Source: Rhyacophila brunnea | Taxonomy: Eukaryota; Arthropoda; Insecta; Trichoptera; Rhyacophilidae | DNA length: 64,000 nt | Direction: 5' to 3' | Assembly (NCBI GenBank): GCA_022495005.1 | Contig: JAGYXB010000269.1 | Coordinates: 992,001 to 1,056,000, forward strand | Part shown: piece after piece, positions 1 to 13,700 of the stretch | How positions within the stretch are numbered: position 1 is the first letter of the stretch | Layout of the letters: each line of letters begins with the position of its first letter | Notes under the pieces: model-generated | What the model was told of the DNA's origin: nothing | What the model saw: only the letters and a program-made list of their open reading frames with translations | The model's database searches: none | Position numbers and translations under genes: made by a program

Positions 1-1071
1 AAGTCAGATTCAATCAAATTAACATTTTCTACCAACAGTTTACCATATTGCATTCGAAATATTAGCAATAATAATAATAGCACTACGATCAAAATTCTCA
101 ATTTCCTTTTCGGGCCTTGATAAAGATACGATGGCTTGGTCGCATGGTACAAATTTAAGCCTAGCCTGCCTTTTCTTCAAACTAACAAACCTGTATCCAC
201 CATCCGGAAGGCCACTTAAATGGCATCCGCAGGTTGTATACGGCATGCAACGGTGTACTTCTATAACCTGGGAAAACTCAGATAGTATGGCGAGAGACTA
301 GGATTTTTGGAGACACCACGTGGTGTCCATATGGTTAACCTAAAATTCGAATATGTACAAAGAAGCTTTTTGACAATCAAAACATTTCATTTAATTGAAT
401 ACACTCAAATATATTGTTAGGTACAGCAAAACATAATGGCACATTTATTCAGAATTCAATTTTCTGATTTCATTTGAAAGAATCATATTCGAAGGGAAAT
501 CTCATGACTCAAGTAAAAGAAAATAGTAAAACGATCGTTTTTCTCTATCTACTTTATTTGTGTTTTGTTCATGAAATGAAAAAAAAATATATAGAGATTA
601 TAATATGTACGTATAAAATAATAAAACTCCACTGATATGATTTTATTTATTGAAAGTGATTTTTAGAAAATAATAAAAATAAATAGGTATGAAATTTTCA
701 GTAACTACTAGTACTACGTAGGTACGTTTTAATTTCATCCATAATATATATATACTATATCATATAGCATATTTTAACATTAGGTCTCATTTGTTATTCC
801 CGGCGCACAGCATTACCTAAGCCTAAATTTATCAGAGCATGGAGCTAGGTAAATTAATAATATTATTTGATACGTCCACCTTATCTTGGATGTACCTCCC
901 CTCCCACATATCATTTTCTTAATTTTGGTTTAATTATACAATATATTAAGTTAATATCCAGAAGAAAGGATACGTAAAGCGTTGAAAATAAAATCAAATC
1001 GATAAAGAATTCCTGTTTTCAGAAATGTTTTTTATTATTGTATGACCTCCATATTATTTTATTATTTACAG
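1..1071. other. Sequence before the first LRR exon; nothing firm
   Basis: AT-rich DNA, probably intron or 5' flank of the LRR gene. A 68-codon minus-strand open frame (40-246) matches no family I know. Sequence around 30-90 resembles 37220-37285, so this is probably repeat DNA. No convincing 5' exon was found. Confidence 0.4.
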
Positions 1072-1311
1072 GATCATCTTTGATGTGTTGATGATCTGCT
1101 GCCTTCCAACTGTCCTGGCTTCTCTCAATACAAACCTTACTCGAGAGCAAAATATCGCCGTGCCTCAAGATGACTGCAAATCCATCATAAAATATCAAAA
1201 ACTTACAATCTCGTATAAAGATGCTGAATGTATTAGCAATACAACAGAAATTGGAGAAACAGTTCTATCTTGCCGGAAGGGGCTGGATAACAATTGGACG
1301 AAAAATGTTAA
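1072..1311 (+). CDS. LRR gene, exon 1 seen: signal-like N-terminus
   Basis: The acceptor ttacag ends at 1071 and the donor gtaagt starts at 1312. The exon reads in frame from its first full codon (IIFDVLMICC...). ATG 1091 gives the start MICCLPTVLASLN, short for a signal peptide and lacking a basic residue, so an upstream exon may supply the true start. It ends two bases into a codon, which matches the one base supplied by the next exon. Confidence 0.75.
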
Positions 1312-1720
1312 GTAAGTTAAAATACGTATACCTATAGAGCCTATAGCTATTATCTCAATAGAGGTTAGACGTTTAACATGGTCATAGTACACTAACTGAT
1401 GATAACGTCTTTGCTAAATTTCTATCGCCGTATTTATCAGATTTCCACGAAAATTTTAAATAAATGCCGCCAAATGAAGAGACAGACAAAAGGTTATTAA
1501 ATCACATGAGCTATACAATGTACAATATAAATATTATACAAAGTGTTTATAGCTGACGGTTTAATATACATTATATATAGATTCGTCGAAATTGGGTGTG
1601 TTACGCTTTTTTTGCGAAATCGGGTGGCCATTGAAGTAATTCCCTTATTGCTAGTTTTAAAGGTTATCTCATTGCGATGAGAGTATTACATAATATATGA
1701 AACAAGTAACCTAATATATT

Positions 1721-1760
<40 letters not shown>

Positions 1761-4700
1761 AGTAACGAAGGGGGGAGGTAGGCTGTTAACATCCGACGCA
1801 AATAATTAATAGTTGAAACATTGAAATAAGACTTCAACAATGTGTTGTTTCTTAGTTTTAAAATTCAATTAAACCCTGCCTAATCAGAACCAAATAATAA
1901 TCAATAATATTAATTGTATATCTAGTGTAGATATTTTATAGATAGAATATTTTTAATCGATTATGCTTTAGAGTTGGCAGAGCTTAATGAATGTCAAATA
2001 ACTAACCAACATCATCTGTAATATTATGTATTCATAAAATAAATTACCAACCAAAACGTAAATAATGTTATAACCCGTTTACACGTGCGTGGATTTACTG
2101 CTGACAGTATGTATTGTCGCGGCCATACAAAAAAAAGTGCACGTATAAACACGTATTATCATGCAAGTTGCAAGATTTTGTGCATGGATCAAAAAAAATC
2201 AGTAGATTCTAAATTTTCACACGACAATAATTGTAAACTGTGCGATATTTGCGCTTGCGCAATAGAACTATAGTAGCCAACCTGCCAGGAAAAAACCAAT
2301 TACACCGCGCAGAGACTCGTTTTGACGTTTATTGATTTCCACGTCCTGTCAAATAGCACCATACAATGACAACATTGCGTCTCGCTTACTCTTGAAGAAT
2401 TGGATTGGTGAAACTGTCACCACTTTTACGTGTAAACAGTTTAAAATACACACTATCGGCGCATGTAAATCCATGCATGTGTACAGGCGCCATAAGTTTT
2501 TTTTAGTTTTATTTTATTTCCATTAGTAGATGAATTTGTTTTAAAAAAATACATTGAACCTTAAAATTAGGTACTATTTAAAACAAACATGCCTACTTGT
2601 GTTTATTTAATCGATTAATCATAGTTCCGTTTTCTAGTTGACGGAAGTGTCTTAATAAAAAGAAACTAATGTTTTTCTTTGACTAAATGGAAGCTTTTTT
2701 GTTTGTATTATTCTCATAATGGATATAAATTAAACAAATGAAACTCTGAATAATTGACTGTTTTTCTTTTGTTTCAGTGTCGAAATACATTCGTTAAAAG
2801 TGTCAGAATGGCCGTCAAAATGCTTTCCTCTCGTTCAGATATTCCATCAATTTCCACAGATAACTAATTTATCGATTTTGAATTCATCAATAACCAAGTT
2901 CAGCTTTGATTTTGCGGCGACAGCTCGTCACATAAAGGTTAAAATATTCTTCAATATAAATATTATATTATTATTCAATGTTGTGTAGAAAATGGAGAAA
3001 ATTCAACACACACCTTCCCGGAAAAGACTGCCTCAATACGAGGAAGGTACCTATGTGTGAATAAAATGAAATTACTATTTCCGCTCCACAGCGAAGTATA
3101 ATAATATAGGCTTCTCATAAAACGCAGCATCTGAAGTTCTACAACACATATCTACATGAATACAAACAAAACTAATTTGAAGGTGATTGAAAACTGAAGT
3201 CATCATTTAGAATAATAAGGGTACATTATTTTAAATCTTAGTTCAAGTCTTTACAGTAGATATCATTGTCATATTCTGCTAACGTGTACGCTTAGACAAC
3301 TCCATACAATTCAAATCGTTCTGGCTATTATAAATATTTGGTTGAAAATTGATAAAAAAATATTTACAATGCAATAGGGGTGCTTATGTAAAATTCTTGT
3401 TCTTATATTTGATCATTTTAAAATGTAAATACTCTTACTTTAATATGTAAGTCAATGGTCTTCACAGAGTGGAAGTTATTTTAACATAGTTTTTACGAGA
3501 CGTGGTTAGTACACATTATTTTATTCTCTGTGTCCGAACGTACACACCATAGAGGTATGTACACACCTAAATTGCAAAAACAACATGTGAATGCGATCCA
3601 ATGGTGGAACAGTAATTCGCAACACACATACCCCATTAATATACTACAGATACAGTGGTACTTACAGTACACATTTACTCCGTTTACAGATACTGTATAA
3701 TATACAGAGTAGAGGTAAGCTGTGAAAATCTGACAAAAATTGTGCACAGTAAACTTTGTCAGTCATACATTTTTTTCTGACCATGTCCGATCCTAATAAA
3801 ATCGTATGAGCCTCCACAGAGTGGATATTTTGTATTAACAGGTTTTATTTTTACGAGAAATGGATGTCAGCCATTTGCTCAGCTTATTAGGTACATACAA
3901 AAACAATATGTGTTCTTTCCAGACCCAGGATTCGAACCTGGGACCAACGGCTAGAGTTGGGTTTCGGGAATTTCCCGACAGGAATTCTCGAGAAATTGTC
4001 GAGATTTCCCATCCCGAAAATTGAAATTTTTAACATTTCGGGAAATCTCTTCTCGGGATTCGGGATTTCTTTATTATCAAATATTAAATGAAAAACGATT
4101 TTCTATATGAAAAAAGTGGACATATAACACAAAACGTTCAAAGACTGATCGGGGTATTTAACATAATTAAGCCAACGTCGACTCAAAATGAGCGGAATTT
4201 TTGCAACATCACGGAATTCTGTGTCGCAAAGCGTAGGTACGCGATTGTCAGATGCAGCGATTGACAGTCTGTGTTTTTTGAAATACCATTTTAATAAGTA
4301 ATGTTTTGAATTATTTTTGTTTTTCTACTTCTATTTTGTTTGTCTTCTTACATAAATAAAAAAATAAAAAAAATTGGCACTTGTCTGTTTTTACACTGAT
4401 TTTAGGACTTTTACAGGTTTTTTTAAAATTTCCCGATATCTCGAGAATTCTCGAGAATTCTTTTCTGGAAATTCTGAATCTCGAGAATTAAAAATTTCAT
4501 CATTTCGGGAAATCCCGAATCTCGACATTGAGATTTTCTCGGGAAATACCCAACTCTACCCACGGCGCTATAGGCTGGCGCTTAAACCGCGCGGCCATCG
4601 TGGATATATATTTTTGTTTTCATTAAACCAGATGATATTGGCACCCCATTATTATTTAACCCTAATGTTATATTTTTATTGTGTTCACAGTATCTACAGC

Positions 4701-7700
4701 TAAATTATCTCTACAATTGGACAATCGAAGATGGATTTCTTTCACATTTTCCACACCTGGAAGAACTTGACCTGCGTGGAAATTTATTTAAGAGTATCAA
4801 TCCAGACATATTGAGTTCATCGCCAAATTTAACAAGGATATATCTTTCTAGTAAGTATAATCCCGAAATAAGAAAGTTGCTATTATCCCAGTCGAGACGA
4901 TTTTCAAAGAGCGTCTGGGCTAAAAAGCGGAACGTCCTGCAAAAATCGGGAAGTCTGGCAATGCTGGCCAGTGGGTACATGTTAAGTACAAAAATAATCC
5001 TTTTGGGGACCCATAAGGACAATATTCGGAAGAGGGTTTTTCTTAACTGTTTTCCCTCAAAAGACTTGTTTGAAAAGCGAAGGTAAATGCAAATTCAACA
5101 GCTCAATACTTAGCTAGATTACATGCGGGAAAGGGCATTAATGTACTCACAAGACCCAATCCTGGAAATAATAGTCAGGAAACCGAGGTTTGCCTGTCAG
5201 ACCTCACAAGGTCTCAGTTAAAAGAAAAAGTAGAGGGGAAAAAAACGATAGAATCACAATTTACACGAGTCAAAAGATGGATTGTCCCTGAAAGATAGGA
5301 TAACTTAGGCACATAAGCTGTACTCATTTTCACATAATCAAACTTGAGCCACTTTTTATCCGATGTAGAGATATTATACTTGAACTGTGCACACATTTTG
5401 TATATATATTACTCCCAATTAGGGATTCCAATCCCGGGATCCCGAGCTATTTTCGATACCTATGAATCCCGGGATTGATAAACATAATCCCGGGATTTCG
5501 GGATTGATTTTTTTATCAATTTTTATGGAAAATAAAATAAAAGCAAAAATATAACAGAAAAAAATACTTTTAATAAAAAATAACTACATTAGAAATACAC
5601 TTAGTTTGAATGAAGCTTGATTTATACCCATGTGTAGGTTGCCGATTCATTTTATTTTTTCACATAAATTATTAAAAATGGAAAGATTGAAAAAAAACAA
5701 TGCTTCGCACTTTTAACAAAGTAATTCCACCATGATATCATACGTTTTACGGCAGTTTCATATTTGGCTGACTAATTAGATTTATGAAGCGGAAAGGCCA
5801 TAAGTACGCCATGATTATTTGCTTTACTATTTTAAATCTCGCTAATCCATTCATTAAGTCTTTACTATCAGCAACAGCAATCTCCTATTAAATTCACATT
5901 ATTATTTATATTACAATATTTTTTACTCCATTAAACTTGTGAATTTCCAAGATTGAACGTGTACAATATTAACAATAAATGTCTTAAATAGTATAATTTA
6001 TACTAGATTTATTTTTGACCGATTTTATCAACGTTATTTGTAAATATAATTTTTTTATATTAACAATGGAAAAAATGCCAATCCCGGGACCAGTCCCGGG
6101 ATCCCAGGATTGTCAAATTGTAATCCCGAAATCCCGGGATCAGAATTTTGGCTCGGGATTGGATTCCCTACTCCCAATAATAGTTGTATCAATTAAGTAA
6201 GTATTCAGCACAATAATATGTTACACACTTTTCTCATAAACTATACATACATACTTACCATTTACCCTTGATCGTGGTAAATCTAAATCAATATTTATAA
6301 AGTGGTAAGTTGGCGATAATATTAGTTTATGAAGTAACTCGTTTGATTACCTCAAGTTTACATTTCTTATCATGAACAATGTTTTGTTCGACTTTTTCAA
6401 TTGTCTACATACCCGTTTTTCCAAGGACAGTGACTTTATAATAATAAATATTTTGTAGATATGCAAACGTATAAATTTAAATATTGATACTGCATTAACA
6501 ACATTTTGCTGAAATACTTGAACTATATAAATACCCACTAATGTCGGTTAAGTATTTTATGGCATAGTTACGGTGACAAAATATGAGAATAAATGACACG
6601 ACTCAACAATTTTGACAATATAATTCTGGAGTGTAAACAATTAAAGAGGAAAATAAAATTATCTTACATTGTCACCGTTAACAGCGATGTGGAAACATGT
6701 TTCAGAAAAATAAAACAGACATTTTGGAATCCGTGAAAATCTGAAATCTAAAGTGTTTTCTCAGAATATAAAAAGCCAGACGTACAAAACACAGGCTGTG
6801 ACCAGTCGTCTTATATAATATAACAGAATATTATGTTATCGGTTACAAGTGTTTTAACAGTTTTTTGATAATATACAAACGCAAGACCCCGATAGCTATA
6901 TTTCAAGATCAATAGTGGTATATATGTCAGAACCACAATCAACGAAGATTTTTTCTACTAAAATGGACTGCTCGTATTCAAAAAAATACTTGGGGCGACC
7001 AGCCAATATTTTTGATGCGAAGCCGTCTAAGCGTAAAGCATTGACAGATCTACATTGCGGCGATTCAATAGCATAGCCCAGGATTCGGATCAAATCGGAA
7101 GATAGTCGTGGAGAATAGACTGGACTGGGCACGGTGGAAGCCAGGGCCTACCCCAGGCTGTCGTGGCACGTGTGACGAATGACGTGAAATTAAAACGATT
7201 GCAGTAGTATATTAGTCATTTTGTGTTTTGATATTAATTGTTAATTAACAACTATACTATTATTTCCATCGTCATCATCTTCAGTCAAAGTTAAATAAAA
7301 GGTGAATCAAAGCCTGGTTGCGCTTTTCGCAGTGGACTGTAACTTGAAGATGCTTGTGGATAACGGATCTAGGGGGGTTTAAACAGGATGCCAGGCACTG
7401 ACCTTTTATGTTGAGAGGGCTGACGCTGGAGCTGGTTCGGTATTCACGCACTCACTCACTGGTAAACTGACGGTTTCTCGCAGTTTCACTTGTGTTTAGG
7501 GATAAATGATGACAAGTGCAGGATTAATGATAGATACGACGTTCGCTCACAACGTATCAGATTTAGCGCAACGACGTCGAACAAATGCGTTTTGGATGAG
7601 TTACTCTATGGTTAATATTGGTTTAGCTTTAACAAGCCTATGCACGTCCGCTGTATTGAACTAACTGAATGTAACTCACAATCATGGTTGACTCATGACC

Positions 7701-10700
7701 CGTAACTGCTGGTCGCCTGGTCTTGCGATAATAACTGTGATTTTTGATAGGTAGGAAAAAAGGAATGGGGGCCACCATAATTGGCCCAACCAACGCCTAT
7801 ACTAGCTTCTTCCACTCTTCTCGGTTCCTTCTAGTTCTTTGCTACCAAGTATATTCGCTAAACCTAGTGAGTTTATCCATCCAGCGGACCTAATGAATCT
7901 CTGTGCTCATTTAATATCCTTTGGGTATCGTCACTGTATAATGACATTTATTTCGCGTTCCGTTTTAGCTTGGGTTGACAGGAACCTGATGTGGTTTGAT
8001 GGTGTTTTCCTTTCTTCGTCTCCTTACCAAAGACTAGACTTTTGTGCAACTCCTGAGTAGTATTCACATGTGTTACGTTTATAGTCCGTCATCTTGAAGG
8101 TAATTGTCAGGTGATTTACCTTCAAGGATGTATTTAGACTAAATGGCGAGAAGATGATCGGGAAACATATGAAAGGTGGGTACATATTCCTGTGACCGGC
8201 TGATGCCCCACACTTGGGTTTATCAAGTTAAAGTAATTAGGTAGGCATTGCATCATAATATATGGCTATTGTTAATAACCCTTATTAACTTGCAAAGTTT
8301 GGTAGATATAACATACTCTGAAACTTGGGAGATCGTTTAACAGTTCGTCCAGTCGCCGAGCAAAATATATAAACCATTGCCATTTCACCAACTTGGCGAT
8401 TGTGGTACTTTTTAGTTATGCCCAAAATGCACCTTTCAATGCCACGTTACGCTACACGTAGTCTTTTGATTACTCCTATAATTAGAATCCTCGAGGCTTT
8501 ATCAAAATTTACGAAGCTTAAATTACTGACTTCTGACGTAAATTTGACATCACTTTCCACTATTGATGTTAAGAAAACTTTTCCTGCAATTCCCCATTTT
8601 CTTGCGTTCATAAAAATGTTCTGCCCAAATATTGAAAATATTCAGTTTCCACATAAGCAGCTGCAACGTGTTATGGGCGGTGTTGAACAACCAAACACCG
8701 AAATCACATTTTTGTTTGACGTTTATTAGGTCACAACGCGTCGTAGAGAATTAGAATGGCCGTGGTCCACAAACCGGTGTTAATTTTCCTAATTAAAAGG
8801 ATTGACTAAAATAACCTGTCAACACAATTCGATAAGATAACGAAAAATCTCGCTACTTCTAGTATTGAAGTGATGATATAAATTGTTATAATAATTATAG
8901 GAATTAATTATATCAATAATTGTTAATTCTCTATCCAATCAATATATTATCCATACTCTCGGCTAATACATAATATTATTTAAATTTGTTTTATGTTTAG
9001 GGTATATTATAGAAACATTTTCATGTTTGTTTTAATGATGGAAATGTTTTTTTTTTCATTATGACTTAAGGCGAAGTCTTCACTGAGCCTTTTTTAAAGA
9101 GGCACCTAGCGGAAAAATACGAAGCTTGCAATTTGAGACATTTTTTTGATAATTTACAATTTCAACTATATTAATGAATAAATATATATCTGAAAACATT
9201 AAAAAGAAAAATATTTTTTATTTTAAGTCAAAGATAAACTTACAATTGTAAAAAATTTAATAAAATGTGAATTTGTTAAATCGGACCGCACCCTGTTATT
9301 ACATATATTTTATGGTCATATTTAATATTAAAAATTAGTTTATTAAGTTTTCTAAGCATCACCTAGCCGATTTTTGGCTAATTCATAGTTTTAATATTTT
9401 TTATAAGAAAAAGGATTTCAAGTTATACACATTTATATTTTTTATAAAATTCGATGTTTTTTAAAATAGATATAAAAAATATTAACACTATGAATTAGTC
9501 AAATATCTCTTAGGTGATGCTTATAAAACTTAATAAACTAAATTTTAATAATAAATATGACCATGAAATATATGTAATAATAGGGTGCGGTCCGATACAA
9601 CAAATTCACATTTTATTACATTTTTTACAATTGTAAGTTTGTCTTTGACTTAAAATAAAAAATATTTTTCTTTTAAATGTTTTCAGATACATATTTATTC
9701 ATTAATATAGTTGGAATTGTAAATTATCAAAAAAATGTCTCAAATTGCAAGTTTCGTATTTTTCCGCTAGGCGCCTCTTTAAAAAAGGCTCAGTGAAGAC
9801 ATCGCCTTAACCAAACCAGTCGTGCATGATTTATTTTGTTTAAAAACAATATTTTCAAAATATGCTAATTTGTAAATTAAATATCTGAGTACAATATGTG
9901 GATATAAATAATTTAGTACTACATGAACGAATTGTAAATAATAATATTATCTTATGCAAAAATAATAATAAATAAAGCTTGTATTTTTAGGTCGGCATAG
10001 GTTGTTATTTTTGGCAAGTATTTATAATAAATTTCAAACCAAGTATTTACGGTGGTTGATAAATAATACATTGTTGATTGTTTATAATTTATAATATAAC
10101 ATACATAATTCTGAAAACACTCATAAGAAAATATAGCCACATTGGAGAGCACTTATGAGCAGGTATTATTAATAAGTTAATAAGGTCGATAGTTAAAATT
10201 TGGTAATGCACCTGGCGCGATACCCAAGAGACGCAGATTCAATAATTAGAAAGGTACATTCTTAAAATCCTGTGAATTATTCGTTGAATAAAATAAATAC
10301 TTAGTTAATTATAATTTATATATTTTATAATTCAAATATGAACTTTTATAATTAAATAATGACGTGAACTTTTGTCTCGACTGAAAAAATTAATACTTAT
10401 TACGCTAATTATCGTAAGATAATTACTACATACATACATAATTATTATCAACTTTGACAATTTAATATTCATTACTTACCATTTATTTCATTTGACATTA
10501 TTTCAATATATTATTTGCCATATTTGAATAACCATGTCGTTCTTTTTTCATACAAGGTACTTGAAAGAGTTAATTACATTCGCATTTATAGTGATATTGA
10601 AATATTTCCTCAATTACAATTTGTATATGAAGTGTACAGTTAATTATATAATTTACTAGATGCATGTCTTTAATTGTCTTTATAGCCAGAATTAGTAGTA

Positions 10701-13700
10701 GTGCTCTTACGTTGTTTTGTTGTTTAGTATTTCGCGTGGTGTTTGGAGGTCAATTTCGTGATTATGTTGTCTACACAGAGCTCCGATAGCCCAATACTCG
10801 TTTTCTAGTATTGTCACACACTGTCGATCAGTGTGTGTCAGATCACACTCTTTGTGATGTGTAGCGGTCACATTAATAGCAGTAATCGTTTTTAAATTTA
10901 AATCTATTTAGATTTATGTTCTCAGTGCTCCATGGCCTGCTATATACCATATTACATTTTGTGCCATATACCTATTGATAAAATACCATTTAGTCAAATA
11001 TAATAACTCAAGAAACAGGCGAGGGAGGACCGGGGTAAACTACCCTAAATTAATAGAGTAAACTTCAGTACTTAGGGATGTAATGAATGCATAAAAAGTT
11101 TTTCAACCTTCTGCAACATTGACCTGGCATTGTGAACGTACATAGTATTAAATCAAACGTGAAGAAAATTTCCGTCGGTTGCAATACAAATTGATTGTAC
11201 AAATATTTGAATTATATCCACGACCATTATAGTTGGATTTTTTGCACTAGCACTTAATGAATGAAACTTAGGAATAATGGAATGTTTTTGTGTTTACTCT
11301 TAACAATGTTGCACAATACGTGTGTGTCTGTTTTATCATTAAATAATCGTTGCCAATTAAACATGCCAAATTGAGGACTATATTAATTTCTTATCTGACA
11401 ATGGAGACAATGAAATAAAAGCGAAATGATGTTTGCGCATCTAGACTAATAATAAAATCAATAGGTACCTATCGGTGATTTCGAATGTTTCTACTATTTC
11501 TCTAATATTATGAGTCAATATCAAACTATAATTTTAAAGTTTACTTTACATCGCATCACCATAATATTCAATCCTAAGAGGATCATACGGGCCTCCATAG
11601 AGTGGAGATGGTATTAATATTTTTTTGTTTTTGCGAGAAATGGATGTTAGCCACTTGCTCAACGTAATATGTCTATGCTCTTGGTTAAAACACACATTGA
11701 CAAATAACATGTGAATTAGCCAGATCCGCAATTCGAACCCGGGGTCCACGATATTATACGCCGACACGTTATCGCTCGGCCATCGTGTGCATAGGTGGAA
11801 AATTCACCGAATCTATTTTACTGTAAAGTGTCAGTTAATAATTATATTAAAAAATATAATGCCCGCGTTGACCATATAATAATTTAAAAACCACGAATAG
11901 GTAGGTATTGAACTACTTTATACTTATATATGTATGCCAAAGATGTCGAAAACCTCCTTCTATAGAGATAGAGCCTATATTATGTATGAAATTGGAGCAA
12001 AAAAGACCACTGGTCCACATATGAAATTAGCTACAAGTGACTTTGCATCGTAGGCTCACTTGCAGACAACTTCACACTGCTGCTATGACATTTCGATACC
12101 TACCCTAGTTCTTTAGGGAAACAACTCAAAATACCTTGTTCTAAGTTTGAAAATGTTGGACAAATTCGATTTTTTTAGGTAAATGCGTTTATTTTTTATT
12201 TAGTTCAAATGATCTTAGCCAGCGCTCGAAATTGACTGGAACACACCGGAGCTCCTGTTCGTGATATCCTCGAAATTATCGCTCCGTCTCGTGGAAAAAT
12301 AAAAGTTGCATTACAATAATTCGTGAATTATTAAAAAGTAATATAATTATTCACATATTTAAATATAATTTTTAAAGTTTCCACGAAACTTATCGGAATC
12401 ATATTAAAAAATAATTTTTAAAACGTGACGTAAACCTCAATTATTGTCATCTACCTTGCCGATTATGCCCAAATCTCGCATGACACAAAACTGACTAGTT
12501 AAACTGTCTAATCTTGACAGGTATATAACAAAAAATCGAATACATACACTATTTTTATATAATGCTTTCATAAAATTATTACATAATATTTTCAGAAAAT
12601 TATCGAGCGCTCCGGTTCGTAAAATTCTCCATTTCGAAGGCTGATCTTAGCAATACATAATGAAAATTTACGGCAAATAATCAACCCAGACATTCCCGTT
12701 TATAATTGACTTAATGATTAATTCCAGTGAGGATTATTCGATTTTATGACCCGTTAAAGAAGTTTTTGATTACTTCTTTGTTGAATTATAAAGAAAACAC
12801 ATTTATACATTGAATTAACTCAAAACCTTAAAATTTTGAGATGTTTCCCTAGAGAAGTAGGGTATCGATTTTTTTGCCAATTTGCAGGGAGTATAAAAAG
12901 ACAATCCATCACGATGAGTAGATAAACAGCCAATAATACTACAATTTTTTTGATAACTGAAAAAACCCATGTAAAATTTGTTCAAAATCGTTTATAACTG
13001 CACTCAAGTAAGTAATCATAATGAGAATTTATTAAAAATGGTGACGCGGTTGCGTATGACGTAAAAAATTGGAATGCCAATTGAGCGATCTTAATATTTG
13101 TGGAGTTTACCAACTTAAGCGTTTGTAAAATAATTTCAAATCTCATAAAAGTATTAATAACGTATAAGACTCTATTTGTTGTACCTACAAGTTCTCTGTT
13201 TTATTCCCAATTTAAGAATGACGTTTAAAATAACATTCTTTGATGTTATTAAGATAATTAATTATGTGTTCAAAGACAAAAGGCAGGGCAACATAGAGGC
13301 TGAGCCCCAAAGGATATCAAAAATTCTTTATTTTCGACCTTTATAGAGTACGTGGACCCTTAAAACTTTCATCAATAAAAGTTCGACGTATTTCCAGTCC
13401 AAGGGTTTGAAAATAATTAATTAATCCGGATGTTGTCACAGCATTTTTCTCAACCGTTATTAACTAGCTGAACGGCTTAGTTGGGAGTTAAAAGACAGAC
13501 GTCACAATTAATTGTTTACTTGGGTCTGACCTTCACATAACCAAATTACTTAAATAAGTCTCTTTAACTGTACTAACTAACTAGGAATACATATCTCTCC
13601 TAGCGATGTTACTGAAGTTATACGTCTTTAGGCGCGTTTGGAAAATCAGATCAGAGTGTATTTTTGGCGTGTGAGTGAGTGAGCCCAGTTTTGATTTATA

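Noticed and set aside
40..246. 68-codon minus-strand open frame with several Cys
   Set aside because: No recognised domain, no splice context, and nearby sequence recurs at 37220, so probably repeat-derived.
2085..2273. 62-codon plus-strand open frame
   Set aside because: Lies within an inverted-repeat element; no protein features and a non-coding partner arm.
4851..5086. Continuation of the exon 3 reading frame for 78 codons
   Set aside because: A clear gtaagt donor is at 4850/4851 and exon 4 joins in the exact phase left there; the residues after it resemble nothing.
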